Below, piece by piece: positions 14,689-23,640 of a stretch of 29,716 bases of DNA. The notes beneath the pieces were generated by a model that did no database searches, was not told the origin of the DNA, and was given only the letters and a program-made list of their open reading frames with translations. Each line of letters begins with the position of its first letter. The stretch's first letter is position 1. A program made the position numbers and the translations under genes. Source of the stretch: Methanobacterium sp. (GTDB lineage: Archaea; Methanobacteriota; Methanobacteria; Methanobacteriales; Methanobacteriaceae); assembly GCA_018263005.1 (NCBI GenBank), contig JADFDH010000008.1, forward strand, positions 28,345 to 58,060, in the 5' to 3' direction.

Positions 14689-15198
14689 ATGGACATGCAA
14701 AGAAATGTTTTCATAGGTGTTTTAGCCATAATATTAGGGCTGATTGTAATAATTTTTCCATTAATAAGTGTATTCACCTTAAGTGTGATAGCTGGAATTG
14801 GAATTATATTTTTAGGCATCTGGCTAATATTCCAGGGTTATAAAAACTGGAGTAAGAATTTAGCAGCAGGCATAGCAAGTTTAATACTGGCTTTCTTCGC
14901 CATAGCCCTGGGAATAGTATTTGTTGCCGATATAGCAATGTTAAGCTTTTTAACATTCCTAGCATTATATATAGTGGGCTTTTTCCTGATTATAACCGGT
15001 TTAACCAGCCTATTTTCTGAAAAAGGGGCCAAAGCTAAGGGAATTGGAATTCTAGGTGTGATATTTGGTTTACTATTTATGTTCATGGGCATCTATGTAG
15101 GAAACCCTCTATTTTTAGCTATAATAATAGGAGCATTCCTAATCATCGCCGGTATAATGGAGATATTTATCCTACCACCGGAAGATAGTCCTGCTTGA
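14689..15198 (+). CDS. DUF308 (HdeD-like) membrane protein
   Basis: The 169-residue protein is almost entirely hydrophobic with about six transmembrane helices in three two-helix repeats (roughly 6-50, 57-105, 113-160). Each carries the DUF308 pattern of Gly-rich helices around (L)GLIVI, PL and GIWLI/GITGL. HdeD-type proteins are linked to acid or envelope stress in bacteria, but archaeal members have no established role. The segment PLISVFTLSV is nearly repeated in the paralogue at 19179. It has its own leader with GGGGAT before the ATG. The gene is convergent with the MFS exporter, separated by T-rich sequence. Confidence 0.85.
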   Translation: MDMQRNVFIGVLAIILGLIVIIFPLISVFTLSVIAGIGIIFLGIWLIFQGYKNWSKNLAAGIASLILAFFAIALGIVFVADIAMLSFLTFLALYIVGFFLIITGLTSLFSEKGAKAKGIGILGVIFGLLFMFMGIYVGNPLFLAIIIGAFLIIAGIMEIFILPPEDSPA

Positions 15199-15261
15199 AA
15201 AAAAATTATTTTTTTCTTCTTTTTCTTAAAAAAAATATTTTAATTATATTTTTTTCTCCTT
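15199..15261. terminator. T-rich termination region between convergent genes
   Basis: Directly after the DUF308 stop there are several runs of T (for example from 15208 and around 15245) and of A, which read as T runs on the other strand. Archaeal RNA polymerase terminates at such T stretches. The region can serve transcription coming from the left; the MFS gene arrives from the right about 90 bases further on. Confidence 0.5.
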
Positions 15262-15351
15262 AAAAAACTCATTTACATTATTAATTCCCTTATATGCCCT
15301 CTTAATTTTCCTTATATGCATATATACATTATTCCTTAATTTACAGCTTCT

Positions 15352-16884
15352 TTAGTTACGAACTCTTTGCTTGGGAAGGAATAAACTGATGATGAATCCT
15401 AAAAATAGGATCAACGCCAGTGCGGTAAATGCCATTCTCATGGATGAACTGATGGTTGAATCTATTATTTGAGTTGCTTGAGGAACTAATTCCGGTGGTA
15501 TGCTGGGGGTTCCGGTCTGCATCTTCTCCACATAGTCGAAAAGACTGTCCTGTATTTGTTTTTTACTCATATTTTCCGCCAGACCAGTAGCCTCTATTCC
15601 AGAAGATAAACCTCCAAATATTCCCAGTAATAACAGGACACCGATCAATGCTGTACCTATGGAGTAACCAAGATTTTTAAAGGAGTTATATAATCCTGAT
15701 GCATCTGACTCCTGATCCTCCCGGGCAGCGGACATGGTAAGGTTGGTCAGTTGCGATAGCAGGAATCCAACTCCTACACCAAATACTATTGTACTGGGTA
15801 TGATATCCATCATCTGAGTATTAACATTGAACACACCACCTAAAATATAGGCTCCTATTGCTGATATTACAAAACCAAGCATTAGGATGTATTTAGCTTC
15901 TATTTTTGAGGCTAATCTAGCTCCCAGTATGGAGAAAATAAGAATTACTATAGAAGCAGGTAGTAGTGTTAATCCAGTGTCGAATGCGTTCAATTTAGTT
16001 ACCTGCTGCAGAAATACTGGTATGATGAAAAGGAACCCTGCCAGCGGTATCTGTTGAATAACCGAATTTAGATTACCCAAACCAAACAGGCGGTTTTTTA
16101 ATAGTGAAATATCAGTTAATGGTTCTAATCCTTTCTTAGTCCTCCTTCTCTGCCATAATAAGAACCCTATGAATAATATAGAACCTAGGGGTATTAATAC
16201 AGCAGCGTATCCCCAGTATTCAGGGCGGGTAAGGAATAATATTCCTAAGACAATTAAAACTAATGAAATGATGGAAATTATCGCACCTAAAATATCTAAA
16301 TCCTTCCATTTTAGGGTAGGTACACTTTCTGTTAGATAATGTCTGAAAATCAATATCAACGCAATGAATACCAGTTCTGATCCAAAAACCAGTCTCCAGG
16401 ATAGGAAAGTAGTAAATAAACCTCCTATTATGGGGCCAATGGCAGCGCCCATTGCTGCTATACCTCCCCATATTCCGAATGCCGTGATTTTATCCTTTCC
16501 CTGGTAACTGGAACCTACCAGGGTGGTGGTTGCGGGGAACATCATGGCTGCCCCTATGCCTTCTAAGACAGCCCATCCCACAAGGAGCATGCCTGCGTTT
16601 ATGCTTAAAGTAGCGATGGTGGTACCTGATCCATAGATGAGTAATCCTAATAGGAATGTTCTCTTTCTGCCCAGTATATCCTGAAGTTTACTCCCCAACA
16701 GCATGAAAGATGCTATTATAAGAGCATATAATGCGATTATTGCCTGGATTACGGATAATGTCGTGTTCAATTCAACCACCAGGGTGGTTATTGCCACATT
16801 CATTGCGGATGAATCTAAAACGATGATGAATATCGCCATACAGGCTACTAAAACTGTCCCCCATTTATACTGACCAGATGCCAT
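15352..16884 (-). CDS. MFS transporter, DHA2 (EmrB/QacA-like) family
   Basis: The 510-residue protein has about 14 transmembrane helices. Helix 1 has the DHA2 motif VLDSSAMNVAITTL (22-35), and motif A follows helix 2: LGSKLQDILGRKRTF (63-77). Motif C-like AAMGAAIGPIIGG lies in helix 5. DHA2 members export drugs or toxic lipophilic compounds in exchange for protons; the substrate is not evident. A hydrophilic segment of about 50 residues sits before the last helix. GGGGT lies about 9 bases before the ATG at 16884. A small SHOCT-like protein is encoded 56 bases upstream on the same strand. Confidence 0.88.
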   Translation of the reverse strand: MASGQYKWGTVLVACMAIFIIVLDSSAMNVAITTLVVELNTTLSVIQAIIALYALIIASFMLLGSKLQDILGRKRTFLLGLLIYGSGTTIATLSINAGMLLVGWAVLEGIGAAMMFPATTTLVGSSYQGKDKITAFGIWGGIAAMGAAIGPIIGGLFTTFLSWRLVFGSELVFIALILIFRHYLTESVPTLKWKDLDILGAIISIISLVLIVLGILFLTRPEYWGYAAVLIPLGSILFIGFLLWQRRRTKKGLEPLTDISLLKNRLFGLGNLNSVIQQIPLAGFLFIIPVFLQQVTKLNAFDTGLTLLPASIVILIFSILGARLASKIEAKYILMLGFVISAIGAYILGGVFNVNTQMMDIIPSTIVFGVGVGFLLSQLTNLTMSAAREDQESDASGLYNSFKNLGYSIGTALIGVLLLLGIFGGLSSGIEATGLAENMSKKQIQDSLFDYVEKMQTGTPSIPPELVPQATQIIDSTISSSMRMAFTALALILFLGFIISLFLPKQRVRN

Positions 16885-16940
16885 TAATTATACCCCTGAA
16901 TTTCTTTTAATTAAATTAATGATTATTTGTATTTTGAATT

Positions 16941-17174
16941 TTATTCAAATATTAGATTATATTCTGTTTCGGTGATAACTCCTTTATCTTTTAAAAGTTT
17001 TGCTAATTTTTCTAATTTTTCAGAATAGACATCGGTTGTAATTATTTCATCAGGTCCATTATCTCCTTCTTGTTCCTGCTGCTCTTTTGTTTTCTGCGCC
17101 TCATTCATTACCGTCATTCTTCTTCTGGTCCTTCTTCTTGCCCCTCCACGACCCAGGGGTCCTAAATCTGGCAT
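16941..17174 (-). CDS. Small protein with C-terminal SHOCT-like motif
   Basis: The protein has 77 residues from ATG 17174 (GAGGTG about 7 bases upstream). An in-frame ATG further up at 17207 is not supported by a ribosome-binding site. The N-terminal part is a basic, Gly/Arg-rich segment (GRGGARRRTRRRM), followed by an acidic linker with QEQEGDN. The last 26 residues (EKLEKLAKLLKDKGVITETE) fit the SHOCT short C-terminal helix pair, often found in oligomerising or membrane-associated proteins. It lies 56 bases before the MFS gene, probably in the same operon, and is divergent from the AI-2E permease. The role is unknown; the basic segment could bind nucleic acid or membrane phosphate groups. 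Confidence 0.65.
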   Translation of the reverse strand: MPDLGPLGRGGARRRTRRRMTVMNEAQKTKEQQEQEGDNGPDEIITTDVYSEKLEKLAKLLKDKGVITETEYNLIFE

Positions 17175-17349
17175 ATTATAACACCTCAACTCTTTTAATT
17201 TCAACATTATTATATATTTAATAATGAATCTAATTTTTGGGAATTTATATTTCCTTAAAAAGGAGATTTAAAGAAATAAAATACCTTAACCCGGAGATTA
17301 AAGATATAAATATTAATTTGATCATCAGATAATTAGTGAGGTAATCTAT

Positions 17350-18366
17350 ATGATTGAACATTTTAAAATCCCCCCATTTCTAAGACAAATCATAATCATA
17401 GCAATTATTTTAGTTACTGCCGTGGCATTAAAAGCCACTGCCTCTATTACCAGCCTGATATTACTCTCTATTTTTCTGAGTCTGCTTCTATACCCTTTTT
17501 TAAGATGGTTAGGAAGAAAAGGCCTGTCTTATAATTTGTCAATAATTTTAACTTTAATCGGAATTTTTGCCCTGGGTATGGGCATATTAGCGTTTTTAGT
17601 GGTTACTTTAGAACAGTTAGTTAAAGAAATACCCGAATTTACCATTAGCTCTTCCAGTTTTATGGCCCAATATGGAAATCAAATTTTACAATTAATTCTT
17701 TCAAATATCAACCTATCCGATATTGGCGGCCTCCTAGAAGCAGGAATTTTCATAGTATTTGCAGTCATATTCCTGGTATATGAGCTTCCCCAGATAAAAA
17801 AAAGACTGATCAATGAATTAGGGGCAGATAATCCTACTTTGAAAAAGAATTTCGCCCTGGTCCATGATTTCATTAAATATTTCATAATCAGAGTTAAAGT
17901 TAACTTTTTTTATGGAATAGGAGTTTCAGGAATCCTCTTTGTATTTGACATTAATTTCGCAGTTCTCTGGGGCTTATTAACTTTTATTTTAGGATTTATC
18001 CCCTATATTGGTATTGTAATAGCGGCTATTCCACCGGTACTTGTAGCATGGGCTAAATATGGTATAGAAGGTGCTGTTATCATGGCAATTTTCTTCGTTA
18101 TAATCAACACGGTAGCTGAAAGTTATATATTCCCTAAACTAACTGGTAAAGGTCTTCAAATGTCAGTCTTTGTAGTTTTTGCTTCATTATTTGTATGGGG
18201 TTGGATCCTGGGTGCTGTTGGATTTTTCCTGGGAGTACCTTTGACTTTGATTATCATAAGATACCTGGATCAGTTTGAAGAAACCCGCTGGTTAGCTAAA
18301 CTGATGATGAGTGGCGATGAAGAAGATACCAAAAAAAGTGAAGAAGATACAAGTAAAAAATTATAA
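17350..18366 (+). CDS. AI-2E family transporter (PerM/TqsA-like permease)
   Basis: The 338-residue membrane protein has about 8 helices and the family features: N-terminal helix pair, a central amphipathic part (LVKEIPEF), GFIPYIGIVIAAIPPVLVA in the middle of the C-terminal half, and AESYIFPKLTGKGLQMS followed by VFVVFASLFVWGWILGAVG. The tail is charged (EEDTKKSEEDTSKKL) and cytoplasmic. Family members have been associated with AI-2 export, Na+/H+ antiport or other transport, so the substrate cannot be inferred. GAGGTAATC precedes the ATG. It is divergent from the SHOCT-like gene and convergent with a DUF308 gene 34 bases downstream. Confidence 0.87.
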   Translation: MIEHFKIPPFLRQIIIIAIILVTAVALKATASITSLILLSIFLSLLLYPFLRWLGRKGLSYNLSIILTLIGIFALGMGILAFLVVTLEQLVKEIPEFTISSSSFMAQYGNQILQLILSNINLSDIGGLLEAGIFIVFAVIFLVYELPQIKKRLINELGADNPTLKKNFALVHDFIKYFIIRVKVNFFYGIGVSGILFVFDINFAVLWGLLTFILGFIPYIGIVIAAIPPVLVAWAKYGIEGAVIMAIFFVIINTVAESYIFPKLTGKGLQMSVFVVFASLFVWGWILGAVGFFLGVPLTLIIIRYLDQFEETRWLAKLMMSGDEEDTKKSEEDTSKKL

Positions 18367-18400
18367 TTTTACTCAAAAAAAGGGAAAAAAAGATAATTTT

Positions 18401-18880
18401 TTAGTCTTTTGCAAATAGCAATACTATTCCGGTTATTATTAGCCAAAGTCCTATCAACGCACCTAAAATTATCGGGTTAGCAACCAGGGTGCCTATAATA
18501 ACATATAATATACCAATTATTAATGCTATTACTCCGTTCCATCTGCTTCCGCCTGCTTTTGATAATATGCCTATTATTCCAGCTATTATTAGGAATAAAC
18601 CTACTATCCATACTATGAATCCTATTAACCAGCTGAATAGTCCGGGGTTTATGATAAATCCCACACCTAAAATTAGTGCAATTATCCCCAATATTATCTC
18701 TAGTATTCCCATACCGGCACTTTCACCCATGGTAGCTATTCCGCCTATAATAAGGCCCAGACCAAGGAACAGGACAATGAATCCACTAATCAGGCTTAAG
18801 GGGATGATGCCTAACATTGGAACTGCCAAAATTATCAGACCTAATATTATTAATATCAGTGCTATGGCTTTATTTCCCAT
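18401..18880 (-). CDS. DUF308 (HdeD-like) membrane protein, second copy
   Basis: The protein has 159 residues, six predicted helices and the DUF308 repeat pattern (LILIIGLIILAVPMLG-like first helices, LWLIITGIVLLFAKD at the end). I chose ATG at 18880 because GGAGGT lies 7 bases before it; an in-frame ATG at 18925 would add a polar extension of 15 residues without such a site. It is the only one of the three DUF308 genes on the minus strand and is convergent with the AI-2E permease. The function is unknown; envelope stress is a guess from the bacterial family name. Confidence 0.83.
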   Translation of the reverse strand: MGNKAIALILIILGLIILAVPMLGIIPLSLISGFIVLFLGLGLIIGGIATMGESAGMGILEIILGIIALILGVGFIINPGLFSWLIGFIVWIVGLFLIIAGIIGILSKAGGSRWNGVIALIIGILYVIIGTLVANPIILGALIGLWLIITGIVLLFAKD

Positions 18881-19178
18881 ATTTTTAACCTCCAACGATT
18901 TTATATTAATATTATTAAACTTCATCCTATTAAATTTTTCTTAAAGGATTTTTATAACCTTAAGTCTTTACTTTCATTTTGAAAACCCTTCTACTATTTT
19001 TTTTTGATTGATCAGCTAATGTCTAAAAAAAGATGGAATGGTAGGTTTAAATAAAAAATAATTCGCTATAAACCATTAAGTAATTAGTTTCTTTATTAAA
19101 TTAATCTAAAAGTATATTTAGTGGATATACGATATTATATTCTAAGGGTTTGTTTGAAAAGATGTAGGAGGTAGTTTC
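18881..19178. other. Intergenic region between divergent DUF308 genes
   Basis: About 300 bases, very AT-rich, that must hold the promoters of both divergent DUF308 genes. I see no gene. AGGAGGT occurs at its right end as the ribosome-binding site of the gene at 19179. TATA-like candidates are too many in this composition to choose from. Confidence 0.4.
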
Positions 19179-19676
19179 ATGGCAGGCAGTAATGTTTTAA
19201 CCGGTATTGTAGCAATAATTCTTGGTATTTTAATTATGGCATTCCCCTTGTTAAGCGTTTTTACTCTTAGTGTTCTAACCGGATTTGGTCTGATTTTGAT
19301 AGGTATCTGGTTACTGGCAATGAGCTTCGAGTCCTGGAGCAGTAGTAAAGGAATGAGCATAGCGGCTTTAATACTGGGAATAATAGGTATCGTTGTAGGG
19401 ATCGGATTATTTGGAAGTATACTTGCATTCAGCATATTTGTGGGTATGGTAATTTATATCGGCGGATTTTTCCTTATAATAGCCGGTATTATAGCTTTAG
19501 TTTCTGGAAAAGGCGCTGCTGGAAGATGGGGCGGAATTTTAGGTATAATCCTAGGTATTCTATATCTAATAATTGGATTATATGCCTTAAATCCATTATA
19601 TCTGGCCTGGTTGATAGGAATCTTCCTAATCTTCAGTGGAATATTCCAGATATTTTTACCAGCAGCAGAAGAATAA
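19179..19676 (+). CDS. DUF308 (HdeD-like) membrane protein, third copy
   Basis: The protein has 165 residues and six hydrophobic segments. It resembles the copy at 14689 more than the one at 18401: FPLLSVFTLSVLTGFGLILIG here against the matching FPLISVFTLSV... stretch there, and both end with a helix pair and a short acidic or proline-containing tail (LPAAEE here, LPPEDSPA there). AGGAGGT lies 6 bases before the ATG. The next gene (YbjQ) follows after 92 bases on the same strand. No catalytic residues are visible. Likely a membrane protein of the stress-response type, function unknown. Confidence 0.85.
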   Translation: MAGSNVLTGIVAIILGILIMAFPLLSVFTLSVLTGFGLILIGIWLLAMSFESWSSSKGMSIAALILGIIGIVVGIGLFGSILAFSIFVGMVIYIGGFFLIIAGIIALVSGKGAAGRWGGILGIILGILYLIIGLYALNPLYLAWLIGIFLIFSGIFQIFLPAAEE

Positions 19677-19768
19677 AATTTAGAAAATCAAACAAACCCT
19701 TATTATTTTTTTATTAACCATAGTGTATTTTAAGAGTTGAAGATAAAAGATAATTAGGTGATTTAAAA

Positions 19769-20095
19769 ATGCTGATACTAACTTCGCCAACCATCCAAGG
19801 AAAAGAAATAACCGAATATTATGGCATTGTAACTGGAGATGCTCTTCTAGGAGCTAATTTATATAAAGATCTGTTCTCAGGAGTCAGAGACGTGGTAGGG
19901 GGAAGAACCTCCAAATATGAAGAAGAACTTACTAATGCACGTAATCTTGCCCTGGATAGTATGAAAGAAGAGGCCGAGAAAATAGGTGCTAATGCAATCA
20001 TAGGCACCAGGGTAGCCTATCATAATCTGGGCGGTACCATGGGGAATACCATCATGGTTACCGTAGTTGGTACAGCTGTCTCTTACCAGGAATGA
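19769..20095 (+). CDS. YbjQ/UPF0145 family protein
   Basis: The 108-residue protein fits the YbjQ family over its whole length: ILTSPTIQGKEITEYYGIVTG at the N-terminus, GANLYKDLFSGVRDVVGGRT in the middle with the typical GGR turn, and GANAIIGTRVAYHNLGGTMG near the end. These proteins form pentamers and are annotated as heavy-metal-binding, but no proven ligand cysteine is present here. AGGTGA lies 8 bases before the ATG. A second, membrane-anchored YbjQ-like gene follows after 27 bases, so they are probably co-transcribed and may form mixed assemblies. Confidence 0.9.
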   Translation: MLILTSPTIQGKEITEYYGIVTGDALLGANLYKDLFSGVRDVVGGRTSKYEEELTNARNLALDSMKEEAEKIGANAIIGTRVAYHNLGGTMGNTIMVTVVGTAVSYQE

Positions 20096-20122
20096 AATAT
20101 TATACATCCTTAGGAGATTTTT

Positions 20123-20941
20123 ATGGTAACTGCGATAGAATCTTTAATTGAAAAACGATGGGCTTTAATTGCCGTGTTTTTAGGAACCTTAGTGGGTTTT
20201 CTTTCCGCGTATCTATGTATCATCTGGCACCTGGTTATTTTTGGATTCAACATAATGTATATTGTATCACCTTTATTGGCCGGGCTAGTTGAAACATTTA
20301 TCGCTCGTAGAAAGTATGGTCGAAGCACCGGTGCAATTAGCGCTCTTTTCACATTTATTTTAATAAATATCTATGGCTGGTTCTTACCAGGATATCTGGT
20401 AGATCCAACTAAAGAACCGGCTACACTCAGTTTCATTACTTTAATCGCTATTGCGCTTACAATACAAGCTGCATTCCCCATAATGGTTAATTATATAATC
20501 TTTGTAGTAGTGGTGGGCCTGTTCGTCAAACTGGTTAGCTTACCCTCTCGGATAATAAGAAGAACCCAAAAAAAAGATAGAAAATTCGTGAAGACAGAAT
20601 TTATTCCAATCGATGAATTATCCATGCCACTGCTATCATTACCAGATACTGATGGAAATGTTATAGAAAGTTATGTGGGAATGGTAACGGGAGAGGCAGT
20701 AGCTAAGGAAAAACAAATCGATGGAAGGTTTCAGAAATTGATGAAGATCATTCAACCAGTTGAATTAGATGATATTTATTTAGGTGAAGCCCGTAAATTA
20801 GCCATTTCTCGTATGATGGAAATGGCCCAATCCATGGGAGCCGATACGGTGGCAGATGTTTCTATAGACTTCGTTTCAGTAGGTGGGTTGCAGGGTAATG
20901 CTACCATAGTAACCGCTACCGGGACTGCGGTAATCTTATAA
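20123..20941 (+). CDS. Membrane protein with C-terminal YbjQ-like domain
   Basis: The 272-residue protein has four or five N-terminal transmembrane helices (about 14-138) and, after a basic linker with RRTQKKDRK, a cytoplasmic domain from about 165 to 272. That domain repeats the YbjQ plan: VIESYVGMVTGEAVAKEKQ, a middle part with LDDIYLGEARKLAISRMMEM, and GADTVADVSIDFVSVGGLQG followed by VTATGTAVIL. The alignment with the 108-residue protein encoded just upstream is clear, though the GGR turn is missing here. AGGAGA precedes the ATG. The fusion may tether a YbjQ ring to the membrane. The helices resemble no transporter I recognise. Confidence 0.75.
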   Translation: MVTAIESLIEKRWALIAVFLGTLVGFLSAYLCIIWHLVIFGFNIMYIVSPLLAGLVETFIARRKYGRSTGAISALFTFILINIYGWFLPGYLVDPTKEPATLSFITLIAIALTIQAAFPIMVNYIIFVVVVGLFVKLVSLPSRIIRRTQKKDRKFVKTEFIPIDELSMPLLSLPDTDGNVIESYVGMVTGEAVAKEKQIDGRFQKLMKIIQPVELDDIYLGEARKLAISRMMEMAQSMGADTVADVSIDFVSVGGLQGNATIVTATGTAVIL

Positions 20942-21078
20942 TTTTTTTGGAAAATAATTTATTATTTAAATCCATTTTTTCTACAGTAGAATAACTAAAT
21001 AAAAAACTTGTAATAATAATCCCAACATCATATACTATTAAAAATTTATCTAATAATATCATAATATACATAACCATT

Positions 21079-21121
21079 AAAAAGCAACATGACCTGAATG
21101 ACTAAACAGATCAGGCTTTTT
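21079..21121 (+). promoter_or_regulatory. Hairpin with T run just upstream of the DUF2207 gene
   Basis: CCTGA (21093-21097) and TCAGG (21111-21115) pair around a 13-base loop; AAAAAG (21079-21084) could extend the stem with CTTTTT (21116-21121) past a bulge. It may be a terminator for the YbjQ operon or a leader hairpin for the DUF2207 gene, whose ribosome-binding site starts about 10 bases later. Hairpin terminators are not the archaeal rule, so the role is open. Confidence 0.35.
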
Positions 21122-21144
21122 AATAAAAAAGGGGGGTGTCCAAA

Positions 21145-22989
21145 GTGGGAACGCTTGGTAAATTTTTCTGGATAACATTTGTTTTTGTCATAGTTTTAGG
21201 ATCAGTAACAGCACCTTTTATGTTCAACAATCCAGATACTATTCCATTTGCTGATCGAAGTTACTCAATACCCCAGGCAGATTTAGATCTATTCATCCAG
21301 GACACGGGTAATATCAATGTTATAGAAAAACTTGATTTCTCATTTAAAGGAACTTATAACGGAATTTACAGAGATATACCTATCAAAAATGGAGAAAGCA
21401 TAGAAAATATTAAAGTAACCACTGATGGAGCATATTCCAAGATATCTGTATATAACACCACCAAGAATTGGCAGAATCTAACCAAAATAACGGTTTATTT
21501 ATACTCTGATTCAGCTAAAACAACCCCCATTACTGATAAAAATGTTAAAGTGACCATTGAATATGATATGGTGAATGTAACCAAAATTTATGATGATACG
21601 GCAGAGGTACATTATAAAGTATGGGGGGAAGACTGGCAGGTTAATGTGGGCCAATTAACCACCAGAGTACACCTACCATCTAAAGACGGAGTGCAATACT
21701 GGTTAAATCCCCCTTATTATGTCAAAAGTGCCGGTTGGGAAGGTTCCGTGCTAAATATATTAACGGGATCAATTTCCCCCGGGAGATTCTTCGAAGTAAG
21801 ACTGACAATACCAAAAAATCAGTTCACCAATCCCATATACGCTCAACAGATCACTGGAAATGGCCTGGCCAGCATACAAAATAACCAAACAGAGTACCAA
21901 AATCAACTTAACTTCAAACAAACCATATACTATTTGATTACCATCATATTACTCATCTGCTCATTATTACCATTACTTATTTACCTGAAATATGGAAGAG
22001 AGTTAAAAACAACTTACCAGGGAGATTATAAAAGAGAACCACCAATTGATGACCCTCCTGCAGTTGTTAACGCCTTAATAGGAGCAGAATCTGGGGTTGG
22101 AGAACCTCAAAGTGATGGATTCAAGGCTACAGTGATGGACCTAATAAACCGAGGCTATCTACTCCTGGATCATGAAGATAAAAACAGCAGCAAAGATAAA
22201 AAAGCAGTAGATCTGAAAATAAACTACGAAAAAAATATAAATGAACTTTATCCCTTCGAACAATACGTAATGAACTTCTTCGGCTCCTCCGAACTCTTCG
22301 GATTTATCAATCTGGTACAACTACAGGATAAGGTGAAGGATCAAATGATGGCCGGCACCTTTAGGGGTTATTATTTCGGCTGGTTCAATGATTTGAAAAG
22401 AGAGTTTTTAAGTAAAGAAAATGTTGCTAGGTTCTTCGATAAAACCGGTAGCAGATATTTCACCATCTTCGGCATAATAGGTATCATAATATCCATCATC
22501 ACCTATCTGGTTCTGTTCTTCCTTTTTGATCCAATACCCGCTTCATTTTACGCACAAGTCTCTGCTATAATTCTGGGAATTTCTTCCATCATAGCATTCT
22601 CCCTACCAGATAAGATAGGGGGCCGCTGGACACAGTATGGTGTGGACTACGAGACTGAATGGAAGGCTTTTAAAAAATACCTGAAAGATTTCTCACTAAT
22701 AAAAGAATATCCACCCGAATCCGTGCTTATCTGGAATAAATATCTGGTTTACGCCACAGCACTGGGAATTGCTGATGAGGTCAAGGAAGCTATGGAAAAA
22801 ATCCTACCTGAAGAAGAACTATACCAAAGCAACACTTACCAATTCCATCATACAGGCGGTTACCATGCTTTATCATCAGTTATAACCACCGGTATGTATA
22901 CATCTACCAGCAGCTCCGGTGGAGGAAGCTCTGGTGGTTCGGGAGGAGCAGGAGGAGGCTCCGGTGGAGGGGGCGGAGGGGCATTTTAA
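21145..22989 (+). CDS. DUF2207 family membrane protein with glycine-rich tail
   Basis: The protein has 614 residues from GTG 21145, chosen because GGGGTG lies 6 bases upstream; in-frame GTG 21136 overlaps that site. Order: signal-anchor helix (about 5-25), a large extracytoplasmic beta-rich DUF2207 domain (about 30-250, with FSFKGTYNGIYRDIPIKNG and WGEDWQVNVG), a helix at about 259-281, a cytoplasmic winged-helix-like part (AVVNALIGAESG, VMDLINRGYLLL), two helices at about 439-461 and 469-488, a conserved part with WKAFKKYLKDFS and YLVYATALGIAD, and a tail made mostly of Gly and Ser ending in GGGGGGAF. This is the standard architecture of the family in bacteria and archaea. Function unknown; probably envelope associated. 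Confidence 0.9.
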   Translation: MGTLGKFFWITFVFVIVLGSVTAPFMFNNPDTIPFADRSYSIPQADLDLFIQDTGNINVIEKLDFSFKGTYNGIYRDIPIKNGESIENIKVTTDGAYSKISVYNTTKNWQNLTKITVYLYSDSAKTTPITDKNVKVTIEYDMVNVTKIYDDTAEVHYKVWGEDWQVNVGQLTTRVHLPSKDGVQYWLNPPYYVKSAGWEGSVLNILTGSISPGRFFEVRLTIPKNQFTNPIYAQQITGNGLASIQNNQTEYQNQLNFKQTIYYLITIILLICSLLPLLIYLKYGRELKTTYQGDYKREPPIDDPPAVVNALIGAESGVGEPQSDGFKATVMDLINRGYLLLDHEDKNSSKDKKAVDLKINYEKNINELYPFEQYVMNFFGSSELFGFINLVQLQDKVKDQMMAGTFRGYYFGWFNDLKREFLSKENVARFFDKTGSRYFTIFGIIGIIISIITYLVLFFLFDPIPASFYAQVSAIILGISSIIAFSLPDKIGGRWTQYGVDYETEWKAFKKYLKDFSLIKEYPPESVLIWNKYLVYATALGIADEVKEAMEKILPEEELYQSNTYQFHHTGGYHALSSVITTGMYTSTSSSGGGSSGGSGGAGGGSGGGGGGAF

Positions 22990-23116
22990 CCTTCTTTCCC
23001 ATGAATATAAAAATCTTCATTTTTTAATATTACTAAGAAAAATGTCACTCTTTCAGTGATGATTGCTAGAAAATTATTATCATCAACAAAACAACAGAAA
23101 TAATAAAGGTGATTGT

Positions 23117-23638
23117 ATGAAGAGTTTGATCTATATTTTAGTAGTGGTTTCGCTGGTGGTTGCCATTTCCGGATGCACCAGCGACATATGGGCGACCAAT
23201 AAAACCTTCTCCGGTAGTGGAATATCCTTCACATATCCCGGGGCCTGGAGTGAGGAAAATCAAAATACAATGTCAAGTTTTACTTTCTCCGGAGCCACAT
23301 TAGTAACTTTACTTGGAAATAATGACTACACATTAGCCATATATACTATGAGCTTTCCTCAAACCACCAACCAACAAAATCAGCAGTTATTACAATCCTA
23401 TAAGTCCAATATGAGTTCAGTGCAAGGGGGTACAAAAACCTCAGATAAAGATATAACCATAGACGGGACCCAGGGCGCACAGGTTGATTTCAAAAATAAC
23501 GAGCAGAACGCAGCCGATCAGTATGTCTCCATGATTGTATGGTTTAAAAATGGTAAAGCATACCTACTCGCTTATGGATCCCGAAATAACGACACTCAAA
23601 CCCTGGATAAGATAATCAGTACCATTGCAACCACATAA
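23117..23638 (+). CDS. PsbP-related lipoprotein, first of a tandem pair
   Basis: The 173-residue protein has a lipoprotein signal peptide (MKSLIYILVVVSLVVAISGC) with the lipobox AISGC and Cys20, then a secreted domain beginning TFSGSGISFTYPGAWSEEN, the PsbP-like YPGxW entry. The mature part is rich in Asn, Gln and Ser. I start at ATG 23117 because GGTGAT lies just before it and the signal peptide begins there; an upstream ATG at 23063 would add a polar 18-residue stretch before the signal sequence. The next gene, 109 bases downstream, has a nearly identical signal peptide. Function unknown. Confidence 0.75.
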   Translation: MKSLIYILVVVSLVVAISGCTSDIWATNKTFSGSGISFTYPGAWSEENQNTMSSFTFSGATLVTLLGNNDYTLAIYTMSFPQTTNQQNQQLLQSYKSNMSSVQGGTKTSDKDITIDGTQGAQVDFKNNEQNAADQYVSMIVWFKNGKAYLLAYGSRNNDTQTLDKIISTIATT

Positions 23639-23640
23639 AT

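Noticed and set aside
18489..18944. 151-codon open frame opposite the second DUF308 gene
   Set aside because: Rich in Ile, Pro and Asn in a pattern typical of the complement of hydrophobic-helix codons; no start signal; the minus-strand gene has GGAGGT and a family match.
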